Positions 45,794 through 57,166 of a stretch of DNA of 64,000 nucleotides are shown in pieces. The DNA comes from Capitulum mitella (taxonomy: Eukaryota > Arthropoda > Thecostraca > Pollicipedomorpha > Pollicipedidae): NCBI GenBank assembly GCA_030062745.1, contig CP099846.1, forward strand, positions 26,185,201 through 26,249,200, given 5' to 3'. Every line of letters starts with the position of its first letter. Within the stretch, counting starts at the first letter, position 1. Position numbers and translations under genes: made by a program. The notes beneath the pieces are model-generated. The model searched no databases, was not told the DNA's origin, and saw only the letters and a list, made by a program, of their open reading frames with translations.

Positions 45794-47371
45794 CGATGTG
45801 TACTGAATGACTAATAATGCAAACCCGTCTCGTCATAGCTCACCAGGGCACGTGAGGGGACGGGGAAGCGGTGGGAGCGCGAACTGCGCAAAGTGGCGGT
45901 TGTCCGAACAGTGAGACGTGGGATTGCGACTGGTGGTTCATCTACCTGTGACGGCACCGACGGAGGCCAATAAACACCCTGCAGTCGCATGAATGCCCAG
46001 ACTTTCGTGCACTGTGTCCGTAGACTGAGACTGATGTACTGACGAACCGGCAGTCAGACATCTGACTGACCCGCAAGCTATCATTTTTCGTTTCCGCCGA
46101 AGAAGCGAACTCAGTTTAGAGCACACGTGTCCGGGAACGCTTCACAGAGATTCACGTATCTAAGGTGCAAAGCACAACAAAATAATAAGAATAAACCAGG
46201 TAAATAAAAAAGAACAGCGGAAAGTGAAACAAAACAATGACACGTGTAACTTTCCTCATTTTCCCCACAAAGTTTTAAAGTCAGGTAACGTCGGGCCAGT
46301 GACATTTTCTGTGCTACACGAAACCACGCTATAAAACGTCTAAGGTTGTCATGATTGCGCCAATGGCATGCCCTTGTCCTGGGGGACAGCCAGGGAGCAT
46401 GCCCTCCCCCTTCTTAGGTTACGTTGTCTGCAATCCATTTGCTGGGATGGATTTTGATCTGGTTTGGAATTAATTTCTTTGAATGATTTTGGATATCGAA
46501 TTCAAAACCTTTTTGAAGGATTTTGTAAGACCCCGTGTAGTTTAAAAAGATGGCTATTCCGTCTACCTTTTATGGCGGTGTCACTTTTCATTGTAACTTG
46601 ATACCCGTAGCTAAACTATCTACGAGAGATCACGAGAAATGCGGTTAATTCAGTACCGAGCATTACTATGCTATAGTATGATATGCAATTCTACATCTGT
46701 AACTCGATTTTTGTCGGCGGTGTCACAGTCATGAAGTACTGATGTTGGACCACATTACATTATCTTCATTGGCGGTGACCCGACACACCTGTTGTTGACT
46801 GACCGTTCCAAACATTTGTGAATACATCATACATGATGTGATGGGGCTTATGCATGTGTAATATATCGCAGCAACTTTTAAGAGTGCGTACACATGACAG
46901 ACGCAAGTTAAGGAAGAGGAGAGACATGCCTTAAATGTGGCACGCAACACGTCTACATTTGTTTCAGTTGTCGCCAGACGCATTGTACAAGAGATCCTTT
47001 GTTGGCCAAAGCGTCGGCTTCCTTTGGCTTTGACTTTGTTGGCTTTCTTGTCATCGCAAAAACCGGGAGGCTCTTCTCGCGGACTCATTGCTGTCATTGT
47101 CGCTCGCCCGCTCGCCCGCCTGTGCATTGACAGGTTTCTGATCGCAGCTGGGACGAGGGGCCGCACGCAATGACTCCGGAACTCTAGACAAAGCGGTTTC
47201 GGGGAGCTCGCCGGCCATCTGCAAGGTGGCGCTGGTCGGAGTCGACGCACACGTGTCGGGCTGTTGACGAGCCTCGAGGCGGCGGAATCCGACAGCGCGA
47301 CTGCCCCGCGATAAAAGCCCCGGCGGATGACACCGCGCACCTGTGGCTGCAGACCTGCCGCCGCGACTTCG
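45794..47371. other. Intergenic region before the proline-rich protein gene
   Basis: No gene is recognised. A CCAGGGAGCATGCCCTCCCC patch at about 46390 suggests repeat debris. Confidence 0.4.
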
Positions 47372-47401
47372 TATATAAGGCCGCCAGCAGGGCATTGTCA
47401 G
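47372..47401 (+). promoter_or_regulatory. Core promoter: TATA box and initiator
   Basis: TATATAAGG at 47372-47380 is followed by TCAG at 47398-47401. The initiator A is 28 bp after the first T of the TATA box, the usual spacing in arthropod genes. The start codon follows 30 nt later. Confidence 0.75.
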
Positions 47402-47429
47402 CACTCTGCCAAGAGTAGACCGCCCATAC

Positions 47430-47807
47430 ATGAGAACGCTGATTCTGTGTTTGCTGCTGGTGGCGGCGACAGCCGCCCGCCGCCCGGGGCCGCCTCCCCC
47501 GCCGGGACCGCCGCCGTCGTCTGGCTCGTCTGGCTCGGGGCCGCCTCCCCCGCCGGGACCGCCGCCGTCGTCTGGCTCGTCTGGCTCGGGGCCGCCTCCC
47601 CCGCCGGGACCGCCGCCTCCCTCTGGCTCGTCTGGCTCGGGGCCGCCGCCGCCGCCGGGACCGCCGCCTCCCTCTGGCTCGATGTCCTCGAGACCTCCTC
47701 GCCCTCCTCCGGGACCTCCGCCTCCCTCTGGTTCAATGTCCTCTGGGCCTCCTCCTCCTCCTCCTCCTCCAGGACCCAGTCGTCTTCACCGCGTTCGGCG
47801 CTTCTAG
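47430..47807 (+). CDS. Small secreted proline-rich repeat protein, 125 residues
   Basis: I do not recognise the family. The protein starts with a clear signal peptide (MRTLILCLLLVAATAA). The rest is five to six units of about 17 residues of the form PPPPPGPPPxSGSSGSG. Two neighbouring 51-nt units are identical at the DNA level, so the array is recent or kept uniform. Later units change to SGSMSS. The tail is basic (RLHRVRRF). It has a good TATA/initiator pair upstream, one exon and a polyadenylation signal at 48276. Such chains are extended and usually structural (cuticle, adhesive, mucus-like) or antimicrobial; none of these is shown here. Long antisense frames over it are shadows of the repeat. 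Confidence 0.75.
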   Translation: MRTLILCLLLVAATAARRPGPPPPPGPPPSSGSSGSGPPPPPGPPPSSGSSGSGPPPPPGPPPPSGSSGSGPPPPPGPPPPSGSMSSRPPRPPPGPPPPSGSMSSGPPPPPPPPGPSRLHRVRRF

Positions 47808-48275
47808 AGCTCGGAGAATAGACCCAGATCATCAACATTCGCCTTATCCTGATTGTCCAAGAAGCCTCCCTCAGTCAGACCTAGCCTTTTCCGTAATCGT
47901 TCAAGGCCTCGCCATCCTGGCAAGCCCTCTAGTATGGATGTTCAAGACGCAGATTCGCAGATTCGACATGGCTAGACACGGTCCTCAGCATCGGCAATAC
48001 CGTCTTCGACCGAGCGGAGCAGGAGCCGGCCTGATCCTGCTGACGGTGTATCGCGCCCTGTCCCCGGTTCGCATTCGTCGTGGAAGCGTATCGTCTCCGA
48101 GGGAAACGGAGTTCGCTGGCAGGTGGCGTCCTTTCAGCCTCTGGTAGCCCGCGGTGCCCTCAGTGACCCTAAGAAGCTCACGAGTGGCCGACAGACTGCG
48201 TGGCGGAGACTGACCAGGAATGCCACCGATTACCAGGTGTGTCCGATGCAACCAGCGCGCGAGACGCGCCGCATG

Positions 48276-48281
48276 AATAAA
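48276..48281 (+). terminator. Polyadenylation signal AATAAA
   Basis: It lies 470 bp after the proline-rich protein stop codon on the same strand and is the first AATAAA downstream. Confidence 0.5.
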
Positions 48282-48299
48282 GTTACTGGATTCTAGACG

Positions 48300-49803
48300 C
48301 GAGTTGTCTGTAACTGCCTCCCGAGGGAAGCTACAGCGATGGCGCCGGTTGAGTGCATACCGGAGACCGAAATTGTTTCGGGCTGGGCACGTGGAAATGA
48401 CAGTCAGGTCCAGGTTGAAATGCCATCAGTCCCAACATTCTATCAAACGTACTCCGTTGGTAAGAACGAGTTTCTCATCGTAAGTTCAGTTTGGACCGTA
48501 GGGATTGACGTTTGAAACTTAAAGGCGAGTGCAAGACGCAACTACTTGATAAACAGAAAAGTACCTTTAGCATGGCGTGAAAAGACTGACAACACCGCCC
48601 ATCCATGCATTAGTTACTGGAAAAACTTACCGATTTATTTAGGCCACACGTTCTTAAGTACTTTTGCAAATATTAAATCCATTCGTACTCTAATGTTCAA
48701 CTTCTTGCCAAAGTTCAAATTCTACTGAAAGGCAGCATAATAAAACCCGGGTTGGGGAAGAAGATATAATTACAAACATTATTTACAACAAAATACAAAA
48801 ACAAGAAAGACTGAACGGAACTTCAGTTCCCCAAACGAACGTGATGGCACGTATTTCAAACGATACTATGTAAGAGAACGTCCACAGTACCGTAAACCAA
48901 GAATGAATATTCCTGGAACGCTGGCAGCTTGCAGGTCAGGAATGGCAAACACCATTAATCAATGTTAGACAGTCAGCTGCGCATGTCTAAGGGTAACAAA
49001 GCCGTGAAGCCCGTCCGAAGGCTTTTGGTAAACGCGATGGAAGACCAAAAAACTGAAGCAAAGAAGCTAAAAATCACCTATGCCAGGTTCAACGGGTAAT
49101 CTGAAGGTCGAGGACGAAATGACTAAGCTCAATGTGTTATCACTACCACGGCCTGAGAAGATACTATGCAACTTAGCAGGCTGTCAAAATCGCAGACCTC
49201 GGTCAGCTTATCTTGTCTGGCACCAGAGTCCATCTGTAGACACGACTAAACGCACAGTCACGTTCTTCTAAAACACGATGCAGTGCTCAAGCCAACGTGC
49301 GACGGCCGGCTCTGGACGCCACGGTAAAACCAGAGGCCGCAACCCCACCGGCGACACGACCGCGTCAGGTACTGAAGCACCGTCGCACCGCCGGCCGACG
49401 TCTGCCCGCTGGCGTCGAGACTTGTTCGACGAATCACCACGCCCGACGCGACCGTGCAGCTTGTACTAAAACGCGACGTCCCGGCACGTCTGGGAGCATC
49501 GGTCGCCACCGCGGTGACAGACCCCCACACAGACATACAGCAGCTGCCACGGCACGGCGCCGCAGTCCGCGCCTCGCCGGCGGACGCGCACCGATCACAA
49601 GACACGCGTTCGTCACGAGCGCCGTAGCGCGATCACGCCCGCCAGGCCGGTCCCGGCGGCTCGCCGGCGGCGCCGCCTGCCGACGACGGCCGCCGCCGCC
49701 CAGCCTCGCCGGTCAGACTGTGTGTTTCCGGGACAGGCGAGGCGCGCCGCGCCGCGGCAGCCTCACGGGCCCCGGCCCGCGGCCCCAGCCCAGCGGCGGC
49801 CGA
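48300..49803. other. Intergenic region between proline-rich gene and zinc-finger gene
   Basis: Positions 48300-49250 are plain AT-rich sequence. Positions 49280-49800 are GC- and CpG-rich and probably hold the 3' untranslated region of the minus-strand zinc-finger gene. A plus-strand frame runs through 49297-50859, but it is antisense to the zinc-finger exon. Confidence 0.4.
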
Positions 49804-50748
49804 TCAGGCGTCACCGGCCTCGGGCGGCGGCAGGTCGGCCTGCCGCGCCTGGCTCTGCCACAGCGAGCCGGTGCCCTGCACCTCGTCCGAGCAGCTCTGG
49901 CGGTGCGTGGCGTACGCGCCGGCCGAGAACATCACCTCGCCGCAGCGCTGGCACTCGAACGGCCGGTGCCGCGTGTGGCTCTTCTCGTGGTAGGTGCACT
50001 TGTCGCGCCGCGAGAACGCCTTGCCGCAAAAGCTGCAGCTGAACGGCCGCTCGCCCGTGTGCGAGCGCTCGTGGCGCACCTTCTTGTCGGAGCGGCTGAA
50101 CTCCTTGCCGCAGTACTGGCAGCTGTACATGCGGCCGCAGTGCTGCGACGTCACGTGGCGCGTCAGGAACGCCTCGCAGCCGAACGCCTTGTCGCAGCCG
50201 GCGCACACGTACGCGCGCTCGGCGATCTTCTGCGCCATCGCCGGCGAACTGGCAGTGATGGAGCGTGGCACCTTGCTCGCGGGCGCCTTGGCGGCGGCGC
50301 CGCCGGCCGGCCGGCCGCGCTTGCCGGCCGGCGCCGCGCTGGGGAAGCTGATGCGGTCGGCGCCGGGGTGGTCGGCGCGCACGTGGCGCCGGATCGCCTC
50401 CTCGCAGTCGCCCAGCTTGTTGCACAGCACGCACTGGAAGCGGTACGCGTCGTCCGCGTCGACGGCGCGCACGAACTTGACGGTGAAGTCGGCGGCGGAC
50501 GCGGCGGCGGCGGCGGCGGCGGCCACGGACGCGGCGGCGGCTGCCGCCGCGGCCGAGGCCGACGAGACGGCCGGCTCGCGCAGGTCCGTCTGCAGGAAGG
50601 CGCCGATGTTGAAGATGCCGTCGTCGGTCTGGCTGGCGGAGGGCGCGGCGCCGGCCGGCTGCGGCGCCGCCTGCGGCTCGCCGGGCGGCGCCGGCAGGCC
50701 CGGCGTCCAGGACGGCCGCCGGGTGGCCGTCGACGACGGCGTGCCGTT
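49804..50748 (-). CDS. Zinc-finger gene exon 4 (fingers)
   Basis: It follows TGCCGCTTCAG in phase 0. It begins NGTPSSTATRRPSW, has an alanine-rich stretch, then fingers starting FQCVLC, YVCAGC, YSCQYC, FSCSFC and FECQRC. The stop is TGA at 49806-49804. Finger 3-4 linker is HTGERP; finger 4-5 linker is HTRHRP. Confidence 0.92.
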   Translation of the reverse strand, partial: NGTPSSTATRRPSWTPGLPAPPGEPQAAPQPAGAAPSASQTDDGIFNIGAFLQTDLREPAVSSASAAAAAAAASVAAAAAAAASAADFTVKFVRAVDADDAYRFQCVLCNKLGDCEEAIRRHVRADHPGADRISFPSAAPAGKRGRPAGGAAAKAPASKVPRSITASSPAMAQKIAERAYVCAGCDKAFGCEAFLTRHVTSQHCGRMYSCQYCGKEFSRSDKKVRHERSHTGERPFSCSFCGKAFSRRDKCTYHEKSHTRHRPFECQRCGEVMFSAGAYATHRQSCSDEVQGTGSLWQSQARQADLPPPEAGDA

Positions 50749-52174
50749 CTGAAGCGGCAGACAACGATGCGCCTGAGCACCGACAACGCCCGCCGAAACG
50801 GCAGCCGAAACAACACGCAGACGGCAATGAGCCGCCAAAAACAGCAATCCGCATTTTGAGTTATTCCGTCAGTCTATGACGCGAAAATTGCTGAGGGTAA
50901 CAAAATATCCGAGCGCTTCTACGGTACAGTTTAAACCAAAGCTCTGTTCAACTTGGCAGAGTTCATCAGTTTCCTCTTTGATTAAAATGGTCATCAGGCC
51001 TGGCAAGGTAACTACGAATTCCGAACACAACCAACACCGCCAGTCTCACCTCTTTGGGCGGCTTCTTGGCGAAGAAGGACGCGGCTTGCGCGGGGTGGTC
51101 CGTCCTTGGTTCGGTCTTCACCTCGGGCAGGTAGGTGCTCGAGGTGTGCACCGCCTCGGCTGAGCTCGCCCGGGCCGCCCCACCGGGCAGACCTGCAGCG
51201 AATGAAGCGCCGGAAATGACAACAGGGCGCAGCAACGCTGTCTAAGACTGACTGTTCAAAGAGTCGTTACATGGCCCCCGCTTATGTTACAGGAAAGCCC
51301 GACGGCCAAGATCTACGACGAGGTTCCACACTTAGGCATCAAGATTAGCTCAAACACGTCCCCGTCAAATCGCTATCTCTCCTTCCGACTGGGGTTGGAC
51401 GCCAACGGAAGGCAACCACATTCCACCAGCGTCCCAGCCACCCCGGCTCCACAGCCCGCAGCAGGAGCCGACCAGCAGGCGGGCGGCGGCTGACGGCCAC
51501 CGACCTTGCGGCGCGTGCGGAGCGCGTCCCTGCCGGGAGGCCACCTCCGTCTGCGACTGCACCATCTTGTGGAACAGAGCGCGGATCTGCGAGATCACGT
51601 GGCTCAGCTGGTACTCGAGCTGGTCCACCTGGGAGACCATCGTGGCGCAGACGCTGCACAGCGAGTCGCTCACCAGCTGCGGCATGCTGGCCGTGTACTG
51701 CGGACGGTGGAAACAACGTCAGCTGAGCGCGGCCACGTGAGAGGCAGCGAAAGGCGCTTGGTACAAGATGATGCGTGCCAGACTGGAAACGATTTTTCAA
51801 GAGTGTTCAGAGTGCAAACACACAAACAAGTGGTTTGGCTGTAAATCCTTCCTTATAAACACATCTGTGTACAACAGATACAAAGAAACAATATTGGGAC
51901 TACAAAATACAGAAGGCATCTCACTGTTCCCAGAGAGCAGTGTAGTACATGGTAAACTGAACAAGCCTACCTGCAATACTAATAAACAATAAACATACAA
52001 GTTATCCCGAAACTAACGTTTGTAAGCTCCAGAAGCTTGGCATAGAAGCTCTTTTCCCCATGGTATGTGCGGGCTGAATAGATGTTGAATCCAGTAGAGT
52101 ACAGCTGGTTGCAGCAGAGCATGCAACACTGTCCACGTCCGAGAGATGTTATCGATATGCCAGCCATCCCTGAC
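49804..52174 (-). CDS. ZAD-type C2H2 zinc-finger protein, 4 coding exons, about 476 residues
   Basis: It is probably a DNA-binding nuclear regulator. Coding exons on the minus strand, in order: 52174-52018 (start codon at 52167), 51697-51505, 51192-51050, 50748-49804. Phases agree at each join. Residues 15-67 form a ZAD: C15-x2-C18 in exon 1, then C64-x2-C67 (LCSVC) across the first junction, with a helical segment after. ZADs dimerise and are typical of arthropod regulators. A variable linker with VKTEPR and alanine runs follows. The last exon carries five fingers: two with C-x2-C-x12-H-x4-H, two canonical ones joined by TGERP, and a final C2HC. The donor of exon 2 (GTCGGT) is weak. An upstream untranslated exon is likely, since a good acceptor precedes the start codon. 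Confidence 0.82.
51050..51192 (-). CDS. Zinc-finger gene exon 3 (linker)
   Basis: Between CTGCAG acceptor and GTGAGA donor. It encodes a linker with LPEVKTEPRTDHPAQ and FFAKKPPKE. VKTEP-like motifs are common sumoylation sites, which is inference here. Confidence 0.75.
51505..51697 (-). CDS. Zinc-finger gene exon 2 (second half of ZAD)
   Basis: It follows GTCCGCAG and encodes MPQLVSDSLCSVCATMVSQV and a helix (LEYQLSHVISQIRALFHKM), the second Cys pair and long helix of a ZAD. Its donor GTCGGT is weak but gives the phase needed by exon 3. Confidence 0.8.
52018..52174 (-). CDS. Zinc-finger gene exon 1 (first half of ZAD)
   Basis: It follows TTCTTTCCAG; the first ATG is at 52167. It encodes MAGISITSLGRGQCCMLCCN and SFYAKLLELTN. 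The donor is GTTAGT, phase 0. Confidence 0.75.
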
Positions 52175-54529
52175 CTGGAAAGAAATCCAAAAACTATCAA
52201 CTGAATGAGTAACCATGGCTAACAGCTACCCACTGATCACTGCATTTTGGTTTAATGGCCAGCTACAACCTGGCAGTGATGTGGCCATCGGCTAGCAGGA
52301 CGCGTCGTCGTCCAGGGCCATGGCGTCGAACACGCTGACAATCAATACCTACGCCGCATCCCCGCCACCACCAGGTGGTATACAGGCCACCTCGCGCGGC
52401 AACAGCTGGTATGGCTGGCCGAGCCTCAAACACCAGCAGACTTGGTCTGGACTGGGCAGTCGTGGCAGATGTCATACAGCCCGGCCGGGTCGCAGACGCC
52501 GGCAGCCCTCAGGTGGCGCGGCAGCCGTCCAGGCTGCTGCCAGAGCTACTGGCCAGCTGTCACAGCAACCTGCATGCCCCTGTTGGCTATCCTCCTTGTA
52601 TCAGTTGCACTCAATTTTGTCCCATCCAGTTTAATGACTAAAACTGACCAAAAACATGGATGATTTTTTTTTTTTATTCTTGTTGTCTGAACACAAATTT
52701 TTGTTTCCTGTATAAATTTTGTAAGGAATAAATGAGCAACACAGGTGTCCACTGTTGTTCTTTATCAGTCAGTGATGACATTGCAACTGGCTCCTGCTGG
52801 ATGGAGACAACTAATTTGCCTGAAGACCTATGTAGCTGTTTGATGAAGGTGAGTTATGTTGGCTGACAAGACAATTCTTTTGAACTACAAAACTGTTTTA
52901 GAATGCAGATATTCTGGTGTCCCTTGATGCAAATAATAAAGTCTTTTATTCTACAACTTTCATGGGATGTAGATACTACAATGTAATAAGTTACACACAA
53001 AGCAGCATTGTGAAACATTTTCCAGCCCACATTGCAGAACCTATCAAGAGATATTAATCTCTACCATTTGATATCACTTCGCACTGCATTTCAGATGGCA
53101 TGTCCTGCACCATTTTATAGCAACATTCTGTTAAAAATGAAAATACCAGGGTTTTAGTGCCTAAAAACAATCACTGCTGAAGCACACATGCCTTCTTGCA
53201 ACACAATGAAACAACCATGATTCAGTATTCCTACCATCTCTGCCTGGTGGTTATACTGCATGGTAGATGGATTACATCATAATTTTGCCAAGATACTGCA
53301 AAACTGACACAAGAACTAAGAAAGAGGCTACACATAAAAAACAATCTGCATTTAGTATCTATGTGCCAAATCATGACAATACAGGAAGTTCCAAAATGCT
53401 CCAGTCAGTAGCTGAGTAAACACACTGATGGTACTGAACCTGAGTGATGCCAAGGTTGCTCCACATCCTCAAGCATCAACAGGTAGTGGGTATACATCAT
53501 CTTGGTAAACAGTCAATAGCTAACACAGATGTGTTTAAACAAGGAAAATGGCACCTGACTTTACCTATACCCTACAACAAGTACAACCTACCTAGCCCAG
53601 CCCAAATTTTATTTAGTTAGTCACATGTCACAATCAGAACAACATGGCATTGCAGGAGCTTAATGGCAAATCCTCATGGCACGGGCTCTTGCCTTCCACT
53701 GCACTTTTAAATGCAATGTGACTGTCCCCCTTCCCCCCCCCCCAACAAAAATCCACCCTACAACTTGGGTGCATACTAATGCAGCTGACAACAGAGTACA
53801 AATTTGTAATGCACAAATAATGGGAGCTGAAAGGAAAGCATGCTACAGCTGTACACAGTTAACCATTTAACTGGTTTATAATGATTTACAACCATAAGCA
53901 GTCATCTTATCATTATATCCACTGTTTCTTTACGCTGCTACAAATGGAAATAAGGGTGAAACTATGCACTGCCACCATTTTAGCACTTTACTACACACAA
54001 TACACATCCAAAAACATCAGGTACCTCGGAAGTCACAGATGTTGAGACCGAAATGGCACCTCTACGGCACCACAGAAGCTTGATCTGCCTTTAGAACTGG
54101 TCAAAAACTACTTTTGTGGCACGGAGATATGACACATCGAACAGTAGCACCATATAGTTGACTATACACGCGCAATCCAGCTCGCTTTCAACATTCCACT
54201 ACCAAATAATCCCACTGTGGCCAGCAGCACGACGAAAATGGCGCCTTTCATTTTCGGCGCACATCCAGCCTCCTTTGATTTCAGACTATATTGAATTTTG
54301 CACTAATTTTATCCAGAACGAGTTTTTCCCATTTTTTTTGAGCAGGCGACGAGTGTCCACAATGCTGCCACTAGTAACCTTTGTCAGAAACCGTGGAACA
54401 GCCCAAAGGGCGAGTAGGGTTACGGTCCTTCCTTCTGGACGAAGGCGCTGACAACTTCGGATAATAAATCTAATATTAACCCAATGGTACTGAAAGGACA
54501 AATATTTCCTGAAATGGTTCTGAAGCAGT
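52175..54529. other. Region upstream of the zinc-finger gene, no gene established
   Basis: Positions 52200-52640 are moderately GC-rich and may hold its promoter or an untranslated exon. Positions 52640-54150 are AT-rich single-copy-looking DNA with AATAAA-like words on the plus strand (about 52727 and 52937). An untranslated transcript is possible but not shown. Confidence 0.35.
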
Positions 54530-54735
54530 CTGAGCGTAGCCAAGAGGGGCCAAAGGGCCCAAAACCACACTTGAGACTGAAAAATTGTGCGCCGAAAATG
54601 AAAATGGATTATAATTTCCGGAATTCCAAAATAAAGTGTACGTAATCCGAGCTTTCACTTCTGAACGAGGCGAAGTTAGGTTTGCCCAGTCCCCGATCCT
54701 GGGCGAAATCCTGGTGACGCTCCTGGAGTTAGGCC
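54530..54735. mobile_element. Small MITE-like repeat with GCGTAGCCA ends
   Basis: The left end TCTGAGCGTAGCCAAGAGGGG roughly mirrors the right end AAATCCTGGTGACGCTCCTGG. The GGGCCAAAGGGCC core resembles other GCGTAGCCA-ended elements in the window. I find no clear target duplication. Confidence 0.4.
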
Positions 54736-55178
54736 TTAATAACTTAAAAACGCTCTTAGGCCGCTACAAGACATGTGGCGATATTTATTTATCTGAGATC
54801 CCTATCTATCCTGCGACAGCCGGGTCAACAGGCCGGCAGGGCCGGTGCCCGGTACGATTGCCTTCTCAACGTCGGCATCCATCGGTAGTACGATCGTCAG
54901 GTTTATGGTGCTCTTGCTAAGTTCCGTCGCCAGGAGACGGCTTTCCGGTCCATTCAGTTGAAGTCGTCTCACTTCGTTCGTGACCTTTGCATTGAAAAAG
55001 AATCGTTCTTGGGACTTCATGGCGGTGTTAGGACCGCTGCAGCCTATGCATTATTCATGCTGCATGTTCCGGTCGTTGTCGCCATTTAGACGACACATCG
55101 GTCCTAAGGGGCGACAGCGCTCTCGAGGGCACGAGTCTCGTCCGTGCACCGCGCCCGCGAGTCATCCAACCCACACTG

Positions 55179-55420
55179 GACCAGGGGCGGATCGAGGATC
55201 TCGCCACGGGGAGGAGGGGGAATGGTCAGCGCGGGACCCTCCTCCCGGCCGCCCTCCCCCTCATTTTTTTCGCTCTTTAGGTATGAAAGACATTGATTTG
55301 CTCGGGCTAATGTGATGTAATTTTGCGTTCTTCTTTACCATATAAAGTAGCCGAAAAATTCAAGCGCGCCACCTTATTTGAGAAAATTTTGCGTTTTTCC
55401 CCCTAGAAAAGTGGCCGAAA
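55179..55420 (-). mobile_element. Fragment sharing the tail of the 27959 and 44861 elements (inverted)
   Basis: CCAGGGGCGGATCGAGGAT starts it. The segment with TTTCGCTCTTTAGGTATGAA and the TTGAGAAAATTTTGCGTTTT stretch is the reverse complement of 45480-45715 and 30330-30530. It abuts the 3' side of the LINE. Confidence 0.55.
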
Positions 55421-57160
55421 TATGGCAACAACGGCGGAGGGACCACGGCGTAGGGCAGCGTAGTTGATGATACGTACTCTTATCAAGCGACAGTCAGTGG
55501 CACCACCCCACACTAAGATCCAGTACACGATGTAAGGGGAAAATATGGGCTTGGACAAGGAACTATAGCGCTTAGGAAGTGCGATGACGGCGGATCTTGT
55601 ACAGAGATGAAAGCATTGCGTTGCATCGTCTGACAATAAAAGTGATCCGGTTTTCCCAAGTGAGACAAGGGTCCAGCAGAACTTTGGTTATTTTGGCCGA
55701 CTGAAGAGGAGATGCATTAATTTTGATACTAAGGTTTGTTATTTTTTTTTTTTTAGAGAGGCCGACGTGCCAAGTAGCATAAAAGCGGTTTTATCGGAAC
55801 TCATTTTCAGACCGTTAGATTTGAACCAGATCTGGAGATGGTGCATTGACTGCTGGATACGTGACTTGAGTGACATTACTGTCGGGAAAAGAAGAATGCA
55901 CTTGCTGGGTGTCATCAGCGTAAGATAAAAGTCGGCCGTGTGTTAGAAAGCAAGGGAGGTCGTTCACAAAGATAAGGAAGAGCAATCAGAGATCCCTGGG
56001 CTACGCCATGAGTGAGAGGAAGAGTGAGCGATCCACCAGTGACAATCTGTCGTCGTCCACTCAGGTAACTGCTAAAGCAGTCTGAGAAGATGTCATACCA
56101 CCTCAGTTTTGTCAAGAGGGCCTCGTGGTTAACGCTGTCGAACGCTTTGAACCTGTCGTTTTGAACGCTTTGAACGATCGATGGTCGTAAGGGAGGCAGC
56201 ACGACCAGCGTCGACCTCTTGCGACACCCAGGTAACAACGTCGATCAAGGCATCCTCTTTTGGGCGGTATGGGCGATAAAAGTACTGAGATGTGGAAAGG
56301 AGATGATTTTCTAGTAAACAGGAAGTCAGCTGTGTGCAGACAACCTTCTCCGTGGTCTTGAATAAAACAGGTGAAATGGATATGGGCCGAACATTGTTTA
56401 CGTTGGGCCGGTCGCCTCTTTTGTGAACAGGCACCACACGAGCAATTTTCCGGTCATTAGGGAAAGTATTTGACAGGATGGAGTGATTTTATAATACGGA
56501 GAAGATGCGAACCAATGGCGGAAAACGATGATTTAGCTGCGATCAGAGAGACACCATCGACGCCAACTGACCTAGAAAAGCTTATACGTTTGATGGCCAG
56601 AGAGAGCTCTGCCAGGGTGATAGGCCGGAGGAGGAAGGTAGAGGCGCACACTCGGTAAGGGCGTGAACAAGGCTATTCGTACCGTGTATCAGCGGGCGAG
56701 CCAGGTGGTCTTTGAACACGTCAGCCATGTCGGGTGTGATTACGAGACTGGTTTCAGCACCTTTCCGTGGCAGCAAGCCTTGCCGTCTGATCTCCTTCCA
56801 AAAGTGGGAACGTTCAGGCACGAGGTCACCGCACAAGGACGAGCGGCGAGCGCTCAACAACAAGCATTTCACCGCGTTTCGGTACCTCTGATACACGGCC
56901 CGGGAGGCAGGCGTACGTAGTCTAGCCCATGTACGCCGTGCGTCGTCTCGGTGACGCGTGGCCTCGGTGATTTCCACGTTACCCCGCGGCCAGGGACAGC
57001 TGGGCCACCGACGGGTGGTGGTGACGAGCGGGCAGTGTTGGTCGACAGCAGCGTTCCAGTTCGTCATGAAGGCGGTTACCTTGTCGTCGGATGTGATGGC
57101 GGTGTAGACGGACTGCCAGTCCTCGAGCAGGAGGCTCAAACAGAATGCTGGCCAGTCCAT
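55420..57160 (-). pseudogene. LINE reverse transcriptase domain, broken
   Basis: The linker frame is 56582-57160. Then come VGVDGVSLIAAK (56457-56651), VPVHKRGDRPNVNNVRPISI (56129-56437), FDSVNHEALLTKLRWYD, FSSYLSGRRQIVTGG, GVAQGS, and the catalytic YADD at 55922-55911. The thumb-like piece SKPIFSPYIVYWILVWGGAT is at about 55500-55560. Frames shift between the pieces. Confidence 0.8.
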
Positions 57161-57166
57161 GCGGTG

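Noticed and set aside
47327..47838. Long alternative frames on both strands over the proline-rich gene
   Set aside because: Any 51-nt repeat without stops is open in several frames; only the frame with a signal peptide and a placed promoter is kept.
49297..50859. 520-residue plus-strand open frame
   Set aside because: It is antisense to the C2H2 zinc-finger exon, has no domains, and is explained by high GC content.
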